DNA from: Dryomyza anilis
Taxonomy: Eukaryota; Arthropoda; Insecta; Diptera; Dryomyzidae
Assembly (NCBI GenBank): GCA_951804985.1
Contig: OX638135.1
Span: 40,632,564-40,696,563 of the forward strand
Reading direction: 5' to 3'
Length of the DNA: 64,000 nucleotides
Both the position numbers and the translations under genes were made by a program. This document shows positions 1 to 11,917 of the stretch, one piece after another. Numbering within the stretch: the stretch's first letter is position 1; each line of letters opens with the position of its first letter. A model generated the notes under the pieces. It ran no database searches and had not been told where the DNA came from. It was given only the letters and a program-made list of their open reading frames with translations.

Positions 1-772
1 TAATTTTTACGCGTTTCCGAAATTTCTAAGTATAATTTTGCTCTGAGAACATCAATGTATTAGTTTTTAAATCAACTTTATTTTGTTTTTCTTTATTACT
101 TAAATAATTGGCTTTATTTAAATAAACAAAATCAGAAGATCAAAAAAGTTAATGTATTAATGTTCGCCGTATTTCATTCACACAGAGCAAAAATGATACT
201 TGTCCATTTCGTTCACAGTCTAAAAATAAAAAGAAATTTTGTTAAAATAAAAACTAGAACACTTTAATTTTCATTTAAATATAAATTCATAAAAACAATT
301 TTTATAAACCCAATATCTTCTATTTTCTGGTTTCTGGCGATGTCCATGGTTTATAGATGTCTTTACTACAAGCTAGTTTAATTAGAAAAAATGAGCATGG
401 CTTGGCGTCATTTTCACTACAAACAAATAGTCGCAAGTTTTAACAAGATGTGCTTAAAAATCAACAAAGCTTGTCAAAGAATAAACAAATGATGTGTAAA
501 TTTACCACGCGTGTTTAATTTTAAACATTGTGTGCCTAATATAACACAACAATGGTTTAAAAATGCAAATAAAATGTATATGTACACGTAAATAGTTGTA
601 ACATTAAACAACAATTGTCTAAATCGTTTTTTTACACACTCAAATACGCATATGTGCACAAAATTCGCAAATTTACACTAATAAATACACACTTTTATGT
701 AGTAATTTTAAACTCAGTTTTTAGAGTGTATATATATATGAATGCATTTTGGATGTTGATGAAAATACTTAC
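1..772. other. intronic sequence downstream of a CAPS exon
   Basis: No coding exon is visible on either strand. The segment starts with the GTAAGT splice donor of the exon ending at 773, read on the minus strand, so it is the beginning of the next intron. I looked for the expected last coding part of CAPS (the stretch following the HIVK residues) and did not find it. It is AT-rich single-copy-looking DNA. Confidence 0.6.
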
Positions 773-1153
773 TTTGACAATGTGCGACAACGAGGTCACC
801 TGAGCGTAGTGTAACGAGTGGTCCAAACGGTCCGACAGCCAGTTGCAAAGAATATTTATTTGCTGCGTGTACCACTGTTCAAAGAAATTTAATGTCCAGA
901 GATCGTCGCCAATCTTGCCGCGTATCTGATCCATGTTGTTTCGAAAAAAATTCACATAGCCTTGGCCCAGGTCTTTGCCTGAGCTCGAGACATTTGTAAA
1001 ACTTAATATGGAGCCGATCAGACTGCCCTCGTCGTATCGGCCCAACTTGGACAAAGTCGACTCTAGCACAGACATAAGTTTTGTACTAAGTCCTTGTGTC
1101 ATGGCTACATTCGCTTTATCAATTTGATCGTCGATTTTCGAATGAAATTTGTA
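773..1153 (-). CDS. Cadps: Calcium-dependent secretion activator (CAPS), penultimate-region exon
   Basis: CAPS is a peripheral protein of dense-core and synaptic vesicle release sites. It binds PIP2 and syntaxin/SNARE proteins and primes vesicles for calcium-triggered exocytosis. This exon is 381 nt, exactly 127 codons. It starts after a TTTGCAG acceptor (CAG at 1154-1156) with YKFHSKIDD and ends with LSHIVK before a GTAAGT donor (767-772). Diagnostic stretches are YDEGSLIGSILSFT, GQGYVNFFRNNMDQIRGK, FFEQWYTQQIN and NWLSDRLDHSLH. They belong to the C-terminal part of the MUN homology region, and I recognise them as CAPS rather than Unc-13 (from memory of the family, not a search). It joins in phase 0 to the exon at 1638-1947 across a 484-bp intron. 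The frame is clean and the codon and base composition is clearly richer in GC than the surroundings, so it looks functional. The open frame running past 773 towards 695 is intron read-through and is not part of the protein. Confidence 0.93.
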
Positions 1154-1637
1154 CTGCAAATGTTAAAACTAGGTTTTAGAAAAATATTTTTTAAAATTTT
1201 AAAATGATCTTACGTAGATTAACACAGAGTAACAAATAATATTAAAAAAACAATAGAAATATGTTTACACCTTTTCATGCAAAATCGGATTCTCCGTTAA
1301 TTCTATACAATACAATATGAATTCTTCGAAACGTTTGTTGCTCTAAAGAATTCTCCAGCCATATTTTAAAGATTTAGAAATGAAAATAAATGGAACTCAG
1401 TTAACATTCGAGATCAGCGGCCCGTATTATCATAAGACCGTTATAAAATCGAAAAATTAAAAAAAGGTTTAAATTTGTTGCATTGTGTTGTCAATAAAAA
1501 TAAGTAAATTTACAAAATCATCACCAAAAATTTGTAAATTGGCTACATATTTTTCATACAAATTATATGACGGATCTGTCTGGTCCCATTTGCTAGTGCT
1601 TTAACAAATTCAACCAATAACGTAATACCACACTTAC

Positions 1638-1947
1638 CAAATCAATACCATCAATTGTGGTTAATTTAAAGCTTTGATTTTTAGCATCTAATATCACATT
1701 GACCATGGCGCACATTTCCGCTGGTATGATGTAATCTGTCGAAATGAAGGCGACGTTCTTCTTCAGCCACGACTGAAAGGTGGAGTCCGTGCGCTGTATG
1801 CACTGCTCGATCATTTCGGCAGCCATCATTTTCAAACGCTGATCCAGATGCTGACGAAACTCAGCCTCCGGCCAGTGCAGGTCCCGTATAAACGACTGCA
1901 ACGCATCAAGTTTCCAGAGCAGGTCCTCTGATGTGGCGCAACCATTT
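1638..1947 (-). CDS. Cadps: Calcium-dependent secretion activator (CAPS), MUN-region exon
   Basis: This 310-nt exon is one base plus 103 codons and precedes the exon at 773-1153. The acceptor is a long pyrimidine tract ending TGTGCCAG (AG at 1948-1949); the first base completes a codon split 2/1 with an upstream exon not seen here. The donor is GTAAGT directly after codon TTG (intron side 1632-1637). The product reads NGCATSEDLLWKLDALQSF, then LHWPEAEF, FISTDYIIPAEMCAMVN and AKNQSFKLTTIDGIDL, all typical of insect CAPS. The ATG-initiated frame that extends to 2045 crosses the acceptor, so its first about 33 residues are intronic and not a signal peptide, despite looking hydrophobic. The next exon upstream must lie at a higher coordinate; none was recognised in the rest of the window. 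Confidence 0.93.
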
Positions 1948-3055
1948 CTGGCACACGCAAAAGAACAAAACAAAGAACATAACACAATCAATTTTAGTAC
2001 ACGTAAAATAATTTTACAGGTAACGGAAATGAGGGAATTCATCATAATTAATAGAGGGAGAGTAGTAAACTTACTAAAAAAAACTAATAAAAAAATTCAA
2101 ATACACAAAGAACGAAAACACATTAGCAAAAAACAACATAAGCATACAAAGGAACCAAACAAAAAATAATAAAAATAATATTGTAATGGAATTCAGAAAC
2201 AGAAAGAACATTACGTAAAAACTGATACAATTTTTATGAATTTTAAATTTCATATTTAAATCTTCAAACTTGAATTCCACTGATTTACATTTACTAGAAC
2301 ATAAATAAACTACTTATGTTGTCATCAGACGGATTTACAAGTCAGGTGAAATGTCATATTTTTTTCATTACGAATGTAAAACATATATCTTTGTTATAAA
2401 AGTAAAACTAACCAAATAAATTATGCGTTTGTGTTTGATTCAATATTTTAAAATGTATGGTACCACAAAGTTCTCTTATTGTAAAGCAATTATTAAAATA
2501 TAGTTGGAGAATTTCATCTACATCGATAAAAACAATCGAGTGCTGAATTTGACTGTTTTATCTTATAACGTAACGATTTTAAGCAAATTTCTATTGGAAT
2601 TAAAGGCTTTTTCAGACACATTTTAGAATTAAAAATAATTATAATATGATCCTTTCCTTTAAACGCAATCTTTTAACAGTCGGACTAATTTTAGTATACC
2701 AATAAATGCTAATATTTATTTTTTAATATCTGGATATAAACTCAAAAAATGTAATTTTTAAACACTTTTCTTAGTTCGCTTTATTGTTCGGTTAAATTTT
2801 ATAATTGATTTTAAACTAATTTTAATATACTACACGCACAGAAAAAACACGTTTGCGACAAAAGAAATTCTATTGCAACGTGCTCCAAATTTGCTCGCAA
2901 AAGTTAAATGTTTACTATAAAACAATAAATTATTTATTCTTAAACGTAAAATTCTTTTTGTGTCAAAAAATAAAAACGTTTAAAAAATGTCCCGACGCAC
3001 AGTGTGAAATCTTCATATGCTCAGCGGCCAAAAATGGTCCTCATACACGCAGAGG
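1948..3055. other. intronic AT-rich DNA, no gene seen
   Basis: This is the stretch immediately upstream of the CAPS exon on the minus strand. It is very AT-rich and holds only chance frames with Lys/Asn/Phe-rich translations. No splice-flanked coding block or clear repeat was found. Confidence 0.5.
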
Positions 3056-3640
3056 AAAAACATGGTTGTGGTGATCATATTTAAAGGGCATTATACTATG
3101 ATTGGGGGTTATGGTTGTAGGAAATCATATAATTTTTCTAATATGATCCTCAGTGACAATAGTATAATTTTCTACAACCATACCATTGTCCTCAGTGACC
3201 ATACGCCGATTTCACACAACCATACCACTATCCTCAGTGACCATGCTATGGTTGTCAGTAACCATAATATGGTTGTCAGTGACCATACTATGGTTGTCAG
3301 TGACCATACTATGGTTGTCAGTGACCATACTATGGTTTTCAGTGACCATACTATGGTTGTGAGTGACCATACTATGGTTGTCAGTGACCAAAGTATGATT
3401 CCACACAACCATAATAAGGTTGTTAGGAATCGTATTTCGATTTCATACAACCATACTATGGTGTGCTATGGTTGTCAGTGACCATACTATGGTTGTCAGT
3501 AACCATACTATGGTTGTCACTGACCATACTATGGTTGTCAGTGACCAAAGTATGATTCCACACAACCATAATAAGGTTGTTAGGAATCGTATTTCGATTT
3601 CATACAACCATACTATGGTCCTACGTGACCAGTGATCATA
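3056..3640. repeat. 21-bp palindromic minisatellite with higher-order duplication
   Basis: Tandem units of 21 bp read ACCATACTATGGTTGTCAGTG, with variants at the flanks such as CCTCAGTGACC and CACACAACC. The core ACCATAcTATGGT is itself a 13-bp palindrome. A block starting TGACCAAAGTATGATTCC occurs at 3385 and again at 3542, a higher-order duplication of 157 bp. Because 21 is a multiple of three, the array gives spurious open frames on both strands (3017-3481 plus; 3172-3450 and 3212-3412 minus). Short related words (ACCATACTTTG, AACCATATTTT) recur near 4085-4150, so the array may be part of a larger decayed element. Confidence 0.9.
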
Positions 3641-4560
3641 TTTATATGTTATGATTATAATAAATTCCTGAAAAAGCGGATTGAAAAAAAAAATTATAGA
3701 TAAGACTCATGTGTCATTTATGTTTATTTTATCTACATTTTTTTTTTTATTATATAAGTATATATTTTTAAATAAAATACACAATTTTGCAAAGTACGTG
3801 AAGCTGTACTCTGTGCGCAGCTGTACTTGCAATTGTTCGAGTTTTATCGTGCACAAGAACTTTCGTGTAAAGTACAGCGTCACCGTCATGAAGTTGACAA
3901 CGCGAGCACACGATTAATCACTGAAATGTTATACACATGTGTATTGAACAAGAGCAATTAATGTTTTTTATAGAAATTTGTTTGAACTATGCTTCATATT
4001 AAGCACTTACAATTAACGTTTTAACTTTCGGATATATAATTCTATTTAATAATTATGTTTTAAACATTAAAAGACTTGGTATTGACCATACTTTGTTCGT
4101 GGCAGTTTTTATTGTAATCATAACATGGTTCTTATCAACCATATTTTTTTTTTTCAGAAATACTTGTATACGTAGAACGTAAACCCAATGTTTATGAACA
4201 TGCCCGCCAGACCCACTCTTTGCAGCGATACTCGCTGCATTGAGTTTTGACGTTCAAAAGTGCAAGATCGTCACTCGTTACGTTTACTAAAAACCAATCG
4301 AACGCACTCAACCCACCCGTCTCCGGACATTGAAATTTTACACTTAATAAACAAACAATAATACACCCATCTACGCGACAAATAAACAAACAAATAAAAA
4401 CCTGTTAACGCTTCAATCGGTTACGGCGAGAAACAAACATAAAAATAAACATAAACCACCCACATCAACAATCAACACAAATCACAACAACAACAAGGAG
4501 AAACATAAACCACTTTAACAGAGGAACATCAAATCATCCACCACACGGACTATCAGGTAG
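3641..4560. other. unassigned spacer with a small GC-richer patch
   Basis: A patch at about 3790-3915 is richer in GC than its surroundings and has open frames on both strands, but I recognise neither translation and see no convincing splice signals. The part from about 4190 to 4560 may belong to the 5' end or LTR of the BEL/Pao remnant that follows. No terminal repeat pair could be found to prove it. Confidence 0.3.
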
Positions 4561-5923
4561 AGATTTTGTTATAAGTAAATCCGCCCAATTGCCAACACGT
4601 TCACCACCCGAAAAGTTGGTCACTTCGAGCCTTTAATTGCGAAAAGTTTTGGCGGCGGATTTACCCGACCCACAAAACAATTAAAATTTGGCTAATTTTG
4701 TATTATATTGTAATTACCCGACCCACACAAAAACAAAAAGTGATTAAATTTAGTTAATCTGACGAAGTTTTTTTTTGCTACCCGACCCGAACTCAAACAA
4801 AAGAGTTACACGAATTACGAAACGATCGTTTCATTAAAATAATCGTGCGCCAAATAATTTTTAATCAAAACTAAAAATCACAATTTTTACAAATTGTAAT
4901 TATTATTAATTTGTAACAATATATTTTGCTTTACAAGTTTGCCAAATTTCATGTTTTATTTGTTTTCAGCAAGCAACTGGCTGCTGCACTCGTTTGGTTT
5001 TATTTGTTTTATTTGCTCATAAAACAAATAGACATAAACACTGCTGTCAAGTGTATACAGGGTTGCCACGTTGTGCACTAAAATAGTGTTTTCGTTGGAT
5101 TTTATAAATTACCCGTGGGAACCAAAAAATTGTCCCATATTTTTTGGAAATTGCCTATTGAGCGATATTTAACCCTTTTAAACCCACATTAAAGCTTTTT
5201 TAACCCTTTTCGACCCAAAAAATCAATTTTATTGATATTTCATAATTTTTGATTAAAAAATTATTATAAAAAATTACCCGACCCATTTTTTATCAAACAT
5301 ATTTTTTAAAGCTTAACCCATAGCTACCCAAAATCATTTAATTGATTTTTAAATAACGTTTAAGAATTTTTTTGTTACAAAATTAATTCTTTTATCGAAT
5401 TTTTATAAAAAAATATTTTTGATTTTTAACAAATTGCGACCCAAAAAGCTTAATTGCGCTATAAAATTTTATTTGCGACCCGGTTTACCACTAAATAAAA
5501 TTTTAAAGTTAACCCATTGTGACCCAAAGATAAAATTTTCAAAGTTTGTTGAAATTTTATTAAAAAATAAGTTTTGCAATACGTTTCGTTGATAATAATA
5601 ATTGCTGTTAACCTATACACACCCAAAAATAATTGTATTTATAAAAAAAAGGTTTTTACATTTTTTAGATTTTTTCTGAAAAAATAAGTACGACCCGTGA
5701 AAATCCAAAATATTTTTTGAAGATTAAGCACATTGACCCACACATTAAATTTACTTATAATTTTTTGTGATTTTTTTTCAGATTTATTTTCTGAAAAAAT
5801 ATTACGACCCGTTATTAATTTAAAAAAAAAACATTTTTTAAATTAAGCCATCCAGACACATCATTTTGTTATTGAATTTTTTGAGAATTTCTCAAGTTAA
5901 CCCCAACCCCAATAATCAAAAAG
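4560..5923 (+). mobile_element. 5' leader of a BEL/Pao retrotransposon remnant, rich in ACCC motifs
   Basis: This AT-rich stretch directly precedes the gag start at 5924 and reads in the same direction. It is studded with short C-runs, nearly all on the plus strand: ACCCGACCC at about 4665, 4718, 4780 and 5277, and GACCC or AACCC at many other sites up to 5900. G-runs are almost absent, giving a strong C-over-G skew. I infer that it is the untranslated leader because of position and strand. LTRs and primer-binding site were not identified. Confidence 0.45.
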
Positions 5924-6810
5924 ATGGCGGCTCTGACAGCATTTATTCAATTCGGAAACGACATTATTGAATTGAGCAAACTATTTGCGAGACCCCTACC
6001 CAATATTTAATACCTCATGCCTTAGAGTTTCATCGGAAGCAGCTTACTTTTCTGTGGGATAATTTCCAAACTTCGTATAATACTATACGAAGTGAATCCG
6101 ACATTCCCAATGTGGACCGAAAGAAGCTGAAAGATAAATTTGCTAAAGGATACAACGCATATATACGCTGTATTTCTTCCCTTTCAGAAATAATGGAGAC
6201 CCTAAAGCAACCGGTAGAAACTCCTAAGCCAAGAGAATAAACGACCCCAATTCAATTTGCACCTTCTATTAATTTATCCCCATGTGGCATGGATATTTTT
6301 GAAGGTGATTATGTTACATGGCCCACTTTCAGAGATCTGTTTTCGGCTATGTATATTAACAATTCCCGATTAAGTGATGTAGAAAAATTATTCTACCTTA
6401 ATCAAAAGACCCGAGGCGAAGCAAAGGATATTGTAAAAAATGCTCCGCTCACTATTGATGGATTCTCATTAGCATGGTCTAATCTCGTAGAACAATATGA
6501 GAATAAACGGATGCAAATTTATGCGCAATTAAAGACCCCTTTTCAATTTGCAAACAGTTACATTAGAATCAAGTAGCTCCATTAGGAACCTACAAAGGTC
6601 TATAAATGACTGTGTAATAACTCTACAAAATTTGCAAATTGACACAAAGAGCTGGGATCCAATCCTGGTGTATTTGTGCACGACCTATCTCCCCATGATT
6701 ACCTTAGAGAACTTTGAGAAATCTCTAACAGATATATCAGTTGCTCCATCATGGAAAACTTTGAATGTGTTTCTGACCCGAAGACACTCGATGCTGTTAA
6801 TGATATGAAG
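5924..6810 (+). pseudogene. BEL/Pao retrotransposon Gag (DUF1759), frameshifted
   Basis: The ATG at 5924 begins a Gag-like N-terminus (MAALTAFIQFGNDIIELSK) that stops after 28 residues at a TAA. The reading then continues in another frame from about 6018 and meets a further TAA at 6238-6240. It then runs through 6289-6576, where the hallmark of DUF1759 is clear: VTWPTFRDLF, LSDVEKLFYLNQKTRGEA and the downstream SLAWSNLVEQYEN. A further frame change near 6550 carries on with the region seen at 6548-6808. DUF1759 is the capsid-type domain of BEL/Pao elements. With at least two frame breaks and an internal stop this copy cannot make Gag. It is followed by a fragment of the protease region, with the zinc-knuckle part missing. 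Confidence 0.85.
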
Positions 6811-6917
6811 CCATCGACTTCAAATCAAGAATTGAGTAAGCGTATAGGGCCTCCAACCCGTGCAGTTAATGCCAAAGTGAGTGGTCGATTTCTGCACACC
6901 CATCAGAATCTTGAGAG

Positions 6918-7250
6918 TTGACAGTGAGTTCTCCAACTGACCCGAACTTTAAAGTTCAAACGCATGCACTTGTATTTAAGACCCTAACGAATGATTTGCC
7001 TACCTATGCAATCGACCCGACCCTTTGCAGAAATTTGGCCAGTCTTAATCTGGCCGACCCAGAGCGATCTATATCCAAAAACAATCCGAAGTGGTGTCCT
7101 GCTCAATGTGTTAGAATCATTGTTAGTGCAGGAGACTAAATTTGGATGGATTGTTTCAGGACCCATTCCTGAGGGCACACCCACGTCCAACAATATTGTA
7201 CCACAAGGTACAACTTGCAGAGACCTAACCCTCCAACAATTGCAGTGATG
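6918..7250 (+). pseudogene. BEL/Pao retrotransposon protease-region fragment (DUF1758)
   Basis: Two overlapping frames carry pieces of the retropepsin-type region that follows Gag in BEL/Pao elements. One holds VQTHALVFKTLTNDLPTYA and LASLNLADPE; the other, after a frame change near 7090, holds LLVQETKFGWIVSGPIPE. The part with the catalytic Asp, upstream of these motifs, is missing, and nothing resembling reverse transcriptase, RNase H or integrase follows before 7300. This is a 5'-biased, internally deleted dead copy. Confidence 0.8.
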
Positions 7251-7289
7251 ACAACCGTAATTCACCAAAACATATGGGCATTTCCTGGG

Positions 7290-8135
7290 GTTCCGTACGG
7301 GACATTCGTACGCTTAAAACTTTAATATCTCGAAGGAAAATTAATCAAGTTACTTTTTTTGTGCATATAGGAGTTAAACAGGACTAAATATCTGCAAAAA
7401 ATTATCGAATTCTATACGGTAGATCAAATGATATAAACAAAATAGTGGTTCATATGGATATTCCAAAAAGTACAAATGATTTATTTGAAATATTAAAAAA
7501 TAAAAAATGAAATCATGAGCTTTCTTTGTATATTTACACTTTGTTTCTAAAGTTTATAGTTTTTCATAATAAATCACAGACAAATTCTGGACGGGACATT
7601 CCGGACGAGACAAACAATTCCGTATTGAAATTATCAGTACGATTTTTTACTAAAAATACTTTTTTCGTACAATATATTTTTTGAATTATCTCTGAACATA
7701 GTGGAGACAATTTACTTTATTTTTATATACATGCACTTTGTTCCTAAAGTTTACAATTATTTCGAAACTAATCGCAGAATAATTTCGGACGTTCCGTATG
7801 GAAATTTGCACTACGATTTTTTTCAAAAAATAATTTTATATATGTTAATATTAATAATCCTTATTACGAAAAGAAAAGTGATGTTGCTTTTTATTTTTTT
7901 TTTACTTTTTTTGGGGAAAAATAATTGTTGATATATTTTATACTGTAGTTTTCCACTTTTGGTCCTCAAAGTTCCGGACGGGACAGATTTTAATTAGCAG
8001 TTAAAATTTTTCAAGAATTACTAGGAAAATGATGTTTCCATTTTTGGAAATGTCAAGGAAATTCTGCTTTTGAAACAGTGGATTCAACTCTTAAAAAAAT
8101 AAATGTATCTTTTTGGTTCCGGACGGGACATCGAA
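7290..8135. repeat. diverged tandem repeats with GGACGGGACA motif
   Basis: Near-copies of TTCCGGACGGGACA recur at about 7291 (TTCCGTACGGGACA), 7587, 7600, 7787, 7974 and 8117. They are separated by AT-rich DNA that also shares words, such as ACTTTGTTTCTAAAGTTTA at about 7540 and ACTTTGTTCCTAAAGTTTA at about 7735. The spacing is roughly 150-230 bp. I read this as an old tandem array or an eroded transposon. Confidence 0.55.
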
Positions 8136-9237
8136 AACCCTTATACAAAAATCGAAAATTTTCCGTTAATTTAATTTGGATCATTATTTTTAAGCTTGAG
8201 AAATAATTATTAATGTTATCTGAAAAAACAGGAAATAATCTTTTGTCTTTTAAATTATTTAATTTGGTTACATAAAATACATGAAAAATTTCCATATTGC
8301 ATAGTAACGTAACTTTATGAGTATTTTTTTATACGTTACCGTTAACGGAATAGAAATTTATTTTCTGATAATTAAGATTCCAAAGCCATCGTTGTTTCAA
8401 AGATTTGAGCATTTTGAATTTTTCGGTCGTGGTTGACTTTTTTCTGAAAATGCGCATATGTTTGAAATTTTAATTTGAAAATATTATTTGAAAGCTGTTA
8501 TAAATTTACAGCGTATGACCTATATCTTGTTATGTGCCATCAAGATCAAAAGAGTACGATCACTACAAATGTCGAAAAAAATGAGCGTGAATTTGTTCAA
8601 AACAGCAGTTTTTCGCGTGGCACATACCCATTTTTATTTGAAATGTATTGCGTGAACTGAGATTTTTATTAAGTGCTATCACAAAATCAGTGGAGCATAT
8701 AAAAATATTGGAAGGCAAACATTTTATGGACTTTTTGAAAATTGTGCAAAATTTTGATAATTTGTTTTTGCTAATTTTTATGGTAAATAATGTTTTTAAA
8801 GCGTTTTAAGCATCTACGTAGAATGGTCTCGCGTAAACTAATTGATTGCAATCAAAAATTTCTATTTTAAGACCTTTTATGGTGAAATCGCGCCAATTTT
8901 GTCAATGCATATTTCATAGAGGCACATCCACAGTACTGCGCGAAAAATGTCAAAATATTCAACATTCGCAAGTTTGGTCAATGTTTTAACCAAAAAAGCT
9001 ATATAAAATGTTATCTCTATGAATTGGAATTGCTAAACCAATAGAAATATTGACATATTTCTTTTTATGATTTATTTTAAATTCTCTTAATTGACTGATT
9101 AATATATAATATAAAATGAATTCAATCGTATTTGTACTTAAACAGCGAACAAGTTTTAATTAAAAAAAAAATTTAGTGTAAATCTGCAATTATTAGAAAT
9201 TAATTATATATTTTAACTTATATGTAACTCTTCATTC

Positions 9238-9240
<3 letters not shown>
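8136..9240. other. AT-rich spacer, nothing assigned
   Basis: No coding block, terminal inverted repeat or tandem array is visible. Open frames here are short and without recognisable motifs. Confidence 0.5.

Positions 9241-9302
<62 letters not shown>
9241..9302. repeat. (TA)n microsatellite
   Basis: An uninterrupted AT/TA dinucleotide tract of about 60 bp; a second tract of about 45 bp follows at 9442-9487. Both are self-complementary and could form hairpins. Confidence 0.97.
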
Positions 9303-9307
<5 letters not shown>

Positions 9308-9442
9308 ATTTTTCTCGAAATTAAGTGAAAACCGCGGTATTAAGAAAAAGCGTCATACCTTTTGCGCCCCTTGCAATAATTGATTCACGCGAACGGAATT
9401 CACATTAAATCAAAATTCTAAAAAATGTCTGTTTTTGCCCAC

Positions 9443-9487
<45 letters not shown>

Positions 9488-9490
<3 letters not shown>

Positions 9491-11917
9491 GTATTAAATG
9501 TATATAAATGAATGATGTATTTTCATTTAAAACTACAAAAACAAAAATAAAAACTATGGCTAATTTTCAAAAACTGCAAAAACGTTTTTAAAATGCAATA
9601 ATTTTGGTTAAAAAATTTATTTATTCCAAAATAATTATTATTATTTTAAAACTTTCTAAAGAGTTATAGACGTTTACAATTGAGCTACTCTGATAGAAGT
9701 TATAAATAATTTAATACAAGCCTATGCGGTCAAAATTGCCAATATCTCGACAACCAGTCATACAAGTCCATCCACAGGTTCTTAGGACAGGTCCTTAACA
9801 GGTTTTAATGGGGTGCACTTATATTACATGTTCACCAAATATGCGCAGTTTTTAATGTAGTTTTTTCTCAATGGTAGTGTGCCAAAAGTGACAAAACTAA
9901 TGGGACGAATTCGAAAAATTGAAAATCTTGTCATGCCAAAAGGGCGAATCTTTTAGTTTCTTTGCAATAACTTTTTATTGGGACTACATAAAATAGTGGA
10001 GGTGCATTAGAAATAAACAATTAATGCCTTTATCGATTGGTATCATTATATAAAAATAAACTGTAAAGAAATGAATTGTTTGTTATTAAAGCACCTATCG
10101 AAAGGCATCATTATTTTGAAATATTTTTATTAATCTTTAAAAACAAACAATTAATGCCTTTACATCACTATTTTATCTTGTACCCATGAAACGTTATGCA
10201 AAAAAACAAAAATAATTGTGTTTTGGTCAGAATAAAGCCGTATTTATAATTCATTAATTTGTCCAAATCAAAAGATATTTTATGTACGTTATGTTAATTG
10301 ATGAGTAAACCAAAATAACAACAATAATTTAATAAAAAATTATTTTTACTAATTTTTAAAGCAATTCAAACTTTATAACTTTTATTACATTTTTTCATTC
10401 GACCCTTTGGTATGTTAGTGACGATATGATCTATTGGATCCGCACAACGTTTCGTTTAAATCTTACTAAAAAGTTCACCAAAAATTATTGTATATAACAA
10501 CTTTTTTTATTTAGTTTTATTTTTTATATATTTTTTAGCATTTAGGATCTAATGAAAAACAAGAAATTATTTTTAATTATCCAGAGAATATATCATAGAC
10601 TCCTTTCTAAAATATGCCCTGTAAATATAATTTTGGTAATATTTTATATAATCAATTTTCAATAAAGTAATACGTATGTATGTAATCTGAAAGTATCATT
10701 ACTTCATATTTAAAATATTCTTATTGCATACTCTGTTTTTCCTATTACGCAGCCTTTTTGAGAAAAAATGCTAGTAAAATCGTAATTTGTATGTAACAGT
10801 TATTAAATAAGTACAGTTTTAGAAGGAAACTGTGTTGATAGCGCATATTTTTAAAATTAGAACAGATGAAAGAAAGTTAGCAATATTGATCATTACTTTA
10901 AACTATACTCAGTATAATCATAAATCTCTTTCTTCCCCAGAAAACATTTTTGGCAGAGACGAGGCAGTTTTCAACATATTTCAAACCGACAAAGGCAGAG
11001 TTGTTGCTGTTTTCTGCCCTAAATATGTCGTGAATCAGTCATTATAATTCCATCAAATTTAACAATTGCTATACACTTCCCAAAATATTCCATTTATCTG
11101 TGTGTATGCTGGAAATATTCCTAAAAATGCCAGACATTTTTTTTCAGGTTATTTATCCGAAATGCTATGCTCGAGTTTAGATTTAAATATATTTTTGCAT
11201 TAGCTTAAAAATATATCGACATAATAGTATTTGTTGTAATTAGTCTTGACAATTTAAAGAAAAATTGCGTTTACAGTTTTTTTGGAAATCTGGTTGGGTA
11301 AGGTACTTTTTTTTATTTATTTGTGAAAAAGGCCTGAAAAATCAATAACAATATTCTTTAAACGTAAACTATGTCAGGTAAGAAACATCGATGACCGTTT
11401 TCATACAAATGTTCACTGATTCCTGCATGATGTAGCATTAACAATGTCATCAATGAAGTCACAATGAAGTCACAAATGATTGTCACACATATTTTTTTTT
11501 TTTTGTAATTTTTTTTTTTATTACTTTAATTATTTATCTTATTTCATTTATTATTTCAATTTTATTATTTTTTCTATTCTCGGGTGTAATAGTATGTGTA
11601 ATTGTTAATGTCAATAACGTACTTTACTAACGGCCATCATCTATCAACATTACTACTGCTTATTATCTCGCTTTTATAAAAATGTGTCCTTCAATTTGTG
11701 CCTTTCAATTATATGGCAGGGTGACATCGAACGCAAAATTTTCAGTTTTACCGGCAAATGCTGTCCCTAGACGTATGTTGTATCCATTCACATTGCATTT
11801 CACAACGTAAATGCTGCCTTTAGGGGCTGTGACGTGAATGTTAATTTTCATCAATGACGTCATCAATAACATTTCATCAATGACAGATTTTCACAATGTC
11901 ATTGATATATGTACCGC
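9488..11917. other. AT-rich spacer with scattered TCATCAATGAC words
   Basis: No gene recognised. The word TCATCAATGA and near-copies occur at about 11440, 11850 and 11876 and again at about 14210 and 14250, which suggests fragments of one dispersed element. One instance includes the 8-bp CRE palindrome TGACGTCA at 11855-11862. A small open frame at 10832-11047 has no recognisable motif. Confidence 0.4.

Noticed and set aside
1950..2045. Hydrophobic N-terminus as a signal peptide of the CAPS-like ORF
   Set aside because: A good splice acceptor lies at 1948-1949 and CAPS is cytosolic; the hydrophobic residues are translated intron.
3017..3635. Several open frames (60-154 codons) on both strands, looking like a His/Val/Ser-repeat protein
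   Set aside because: They are translations of a 21-bp tandem repeat that stays open because 21 is divisible by three; opposite strands are equally open.
3056..3640. CRISPR-like direct repeats
   Set aside because: Repeats are contiguous without unique spacers and the genome is eukaryotic.
11855..11862. TGACGTCA as a functional CRE
   Set aside because: A single 8-bp palindrome inside a repeated TCATCAATGAC word, with no gene nearby to regulate.
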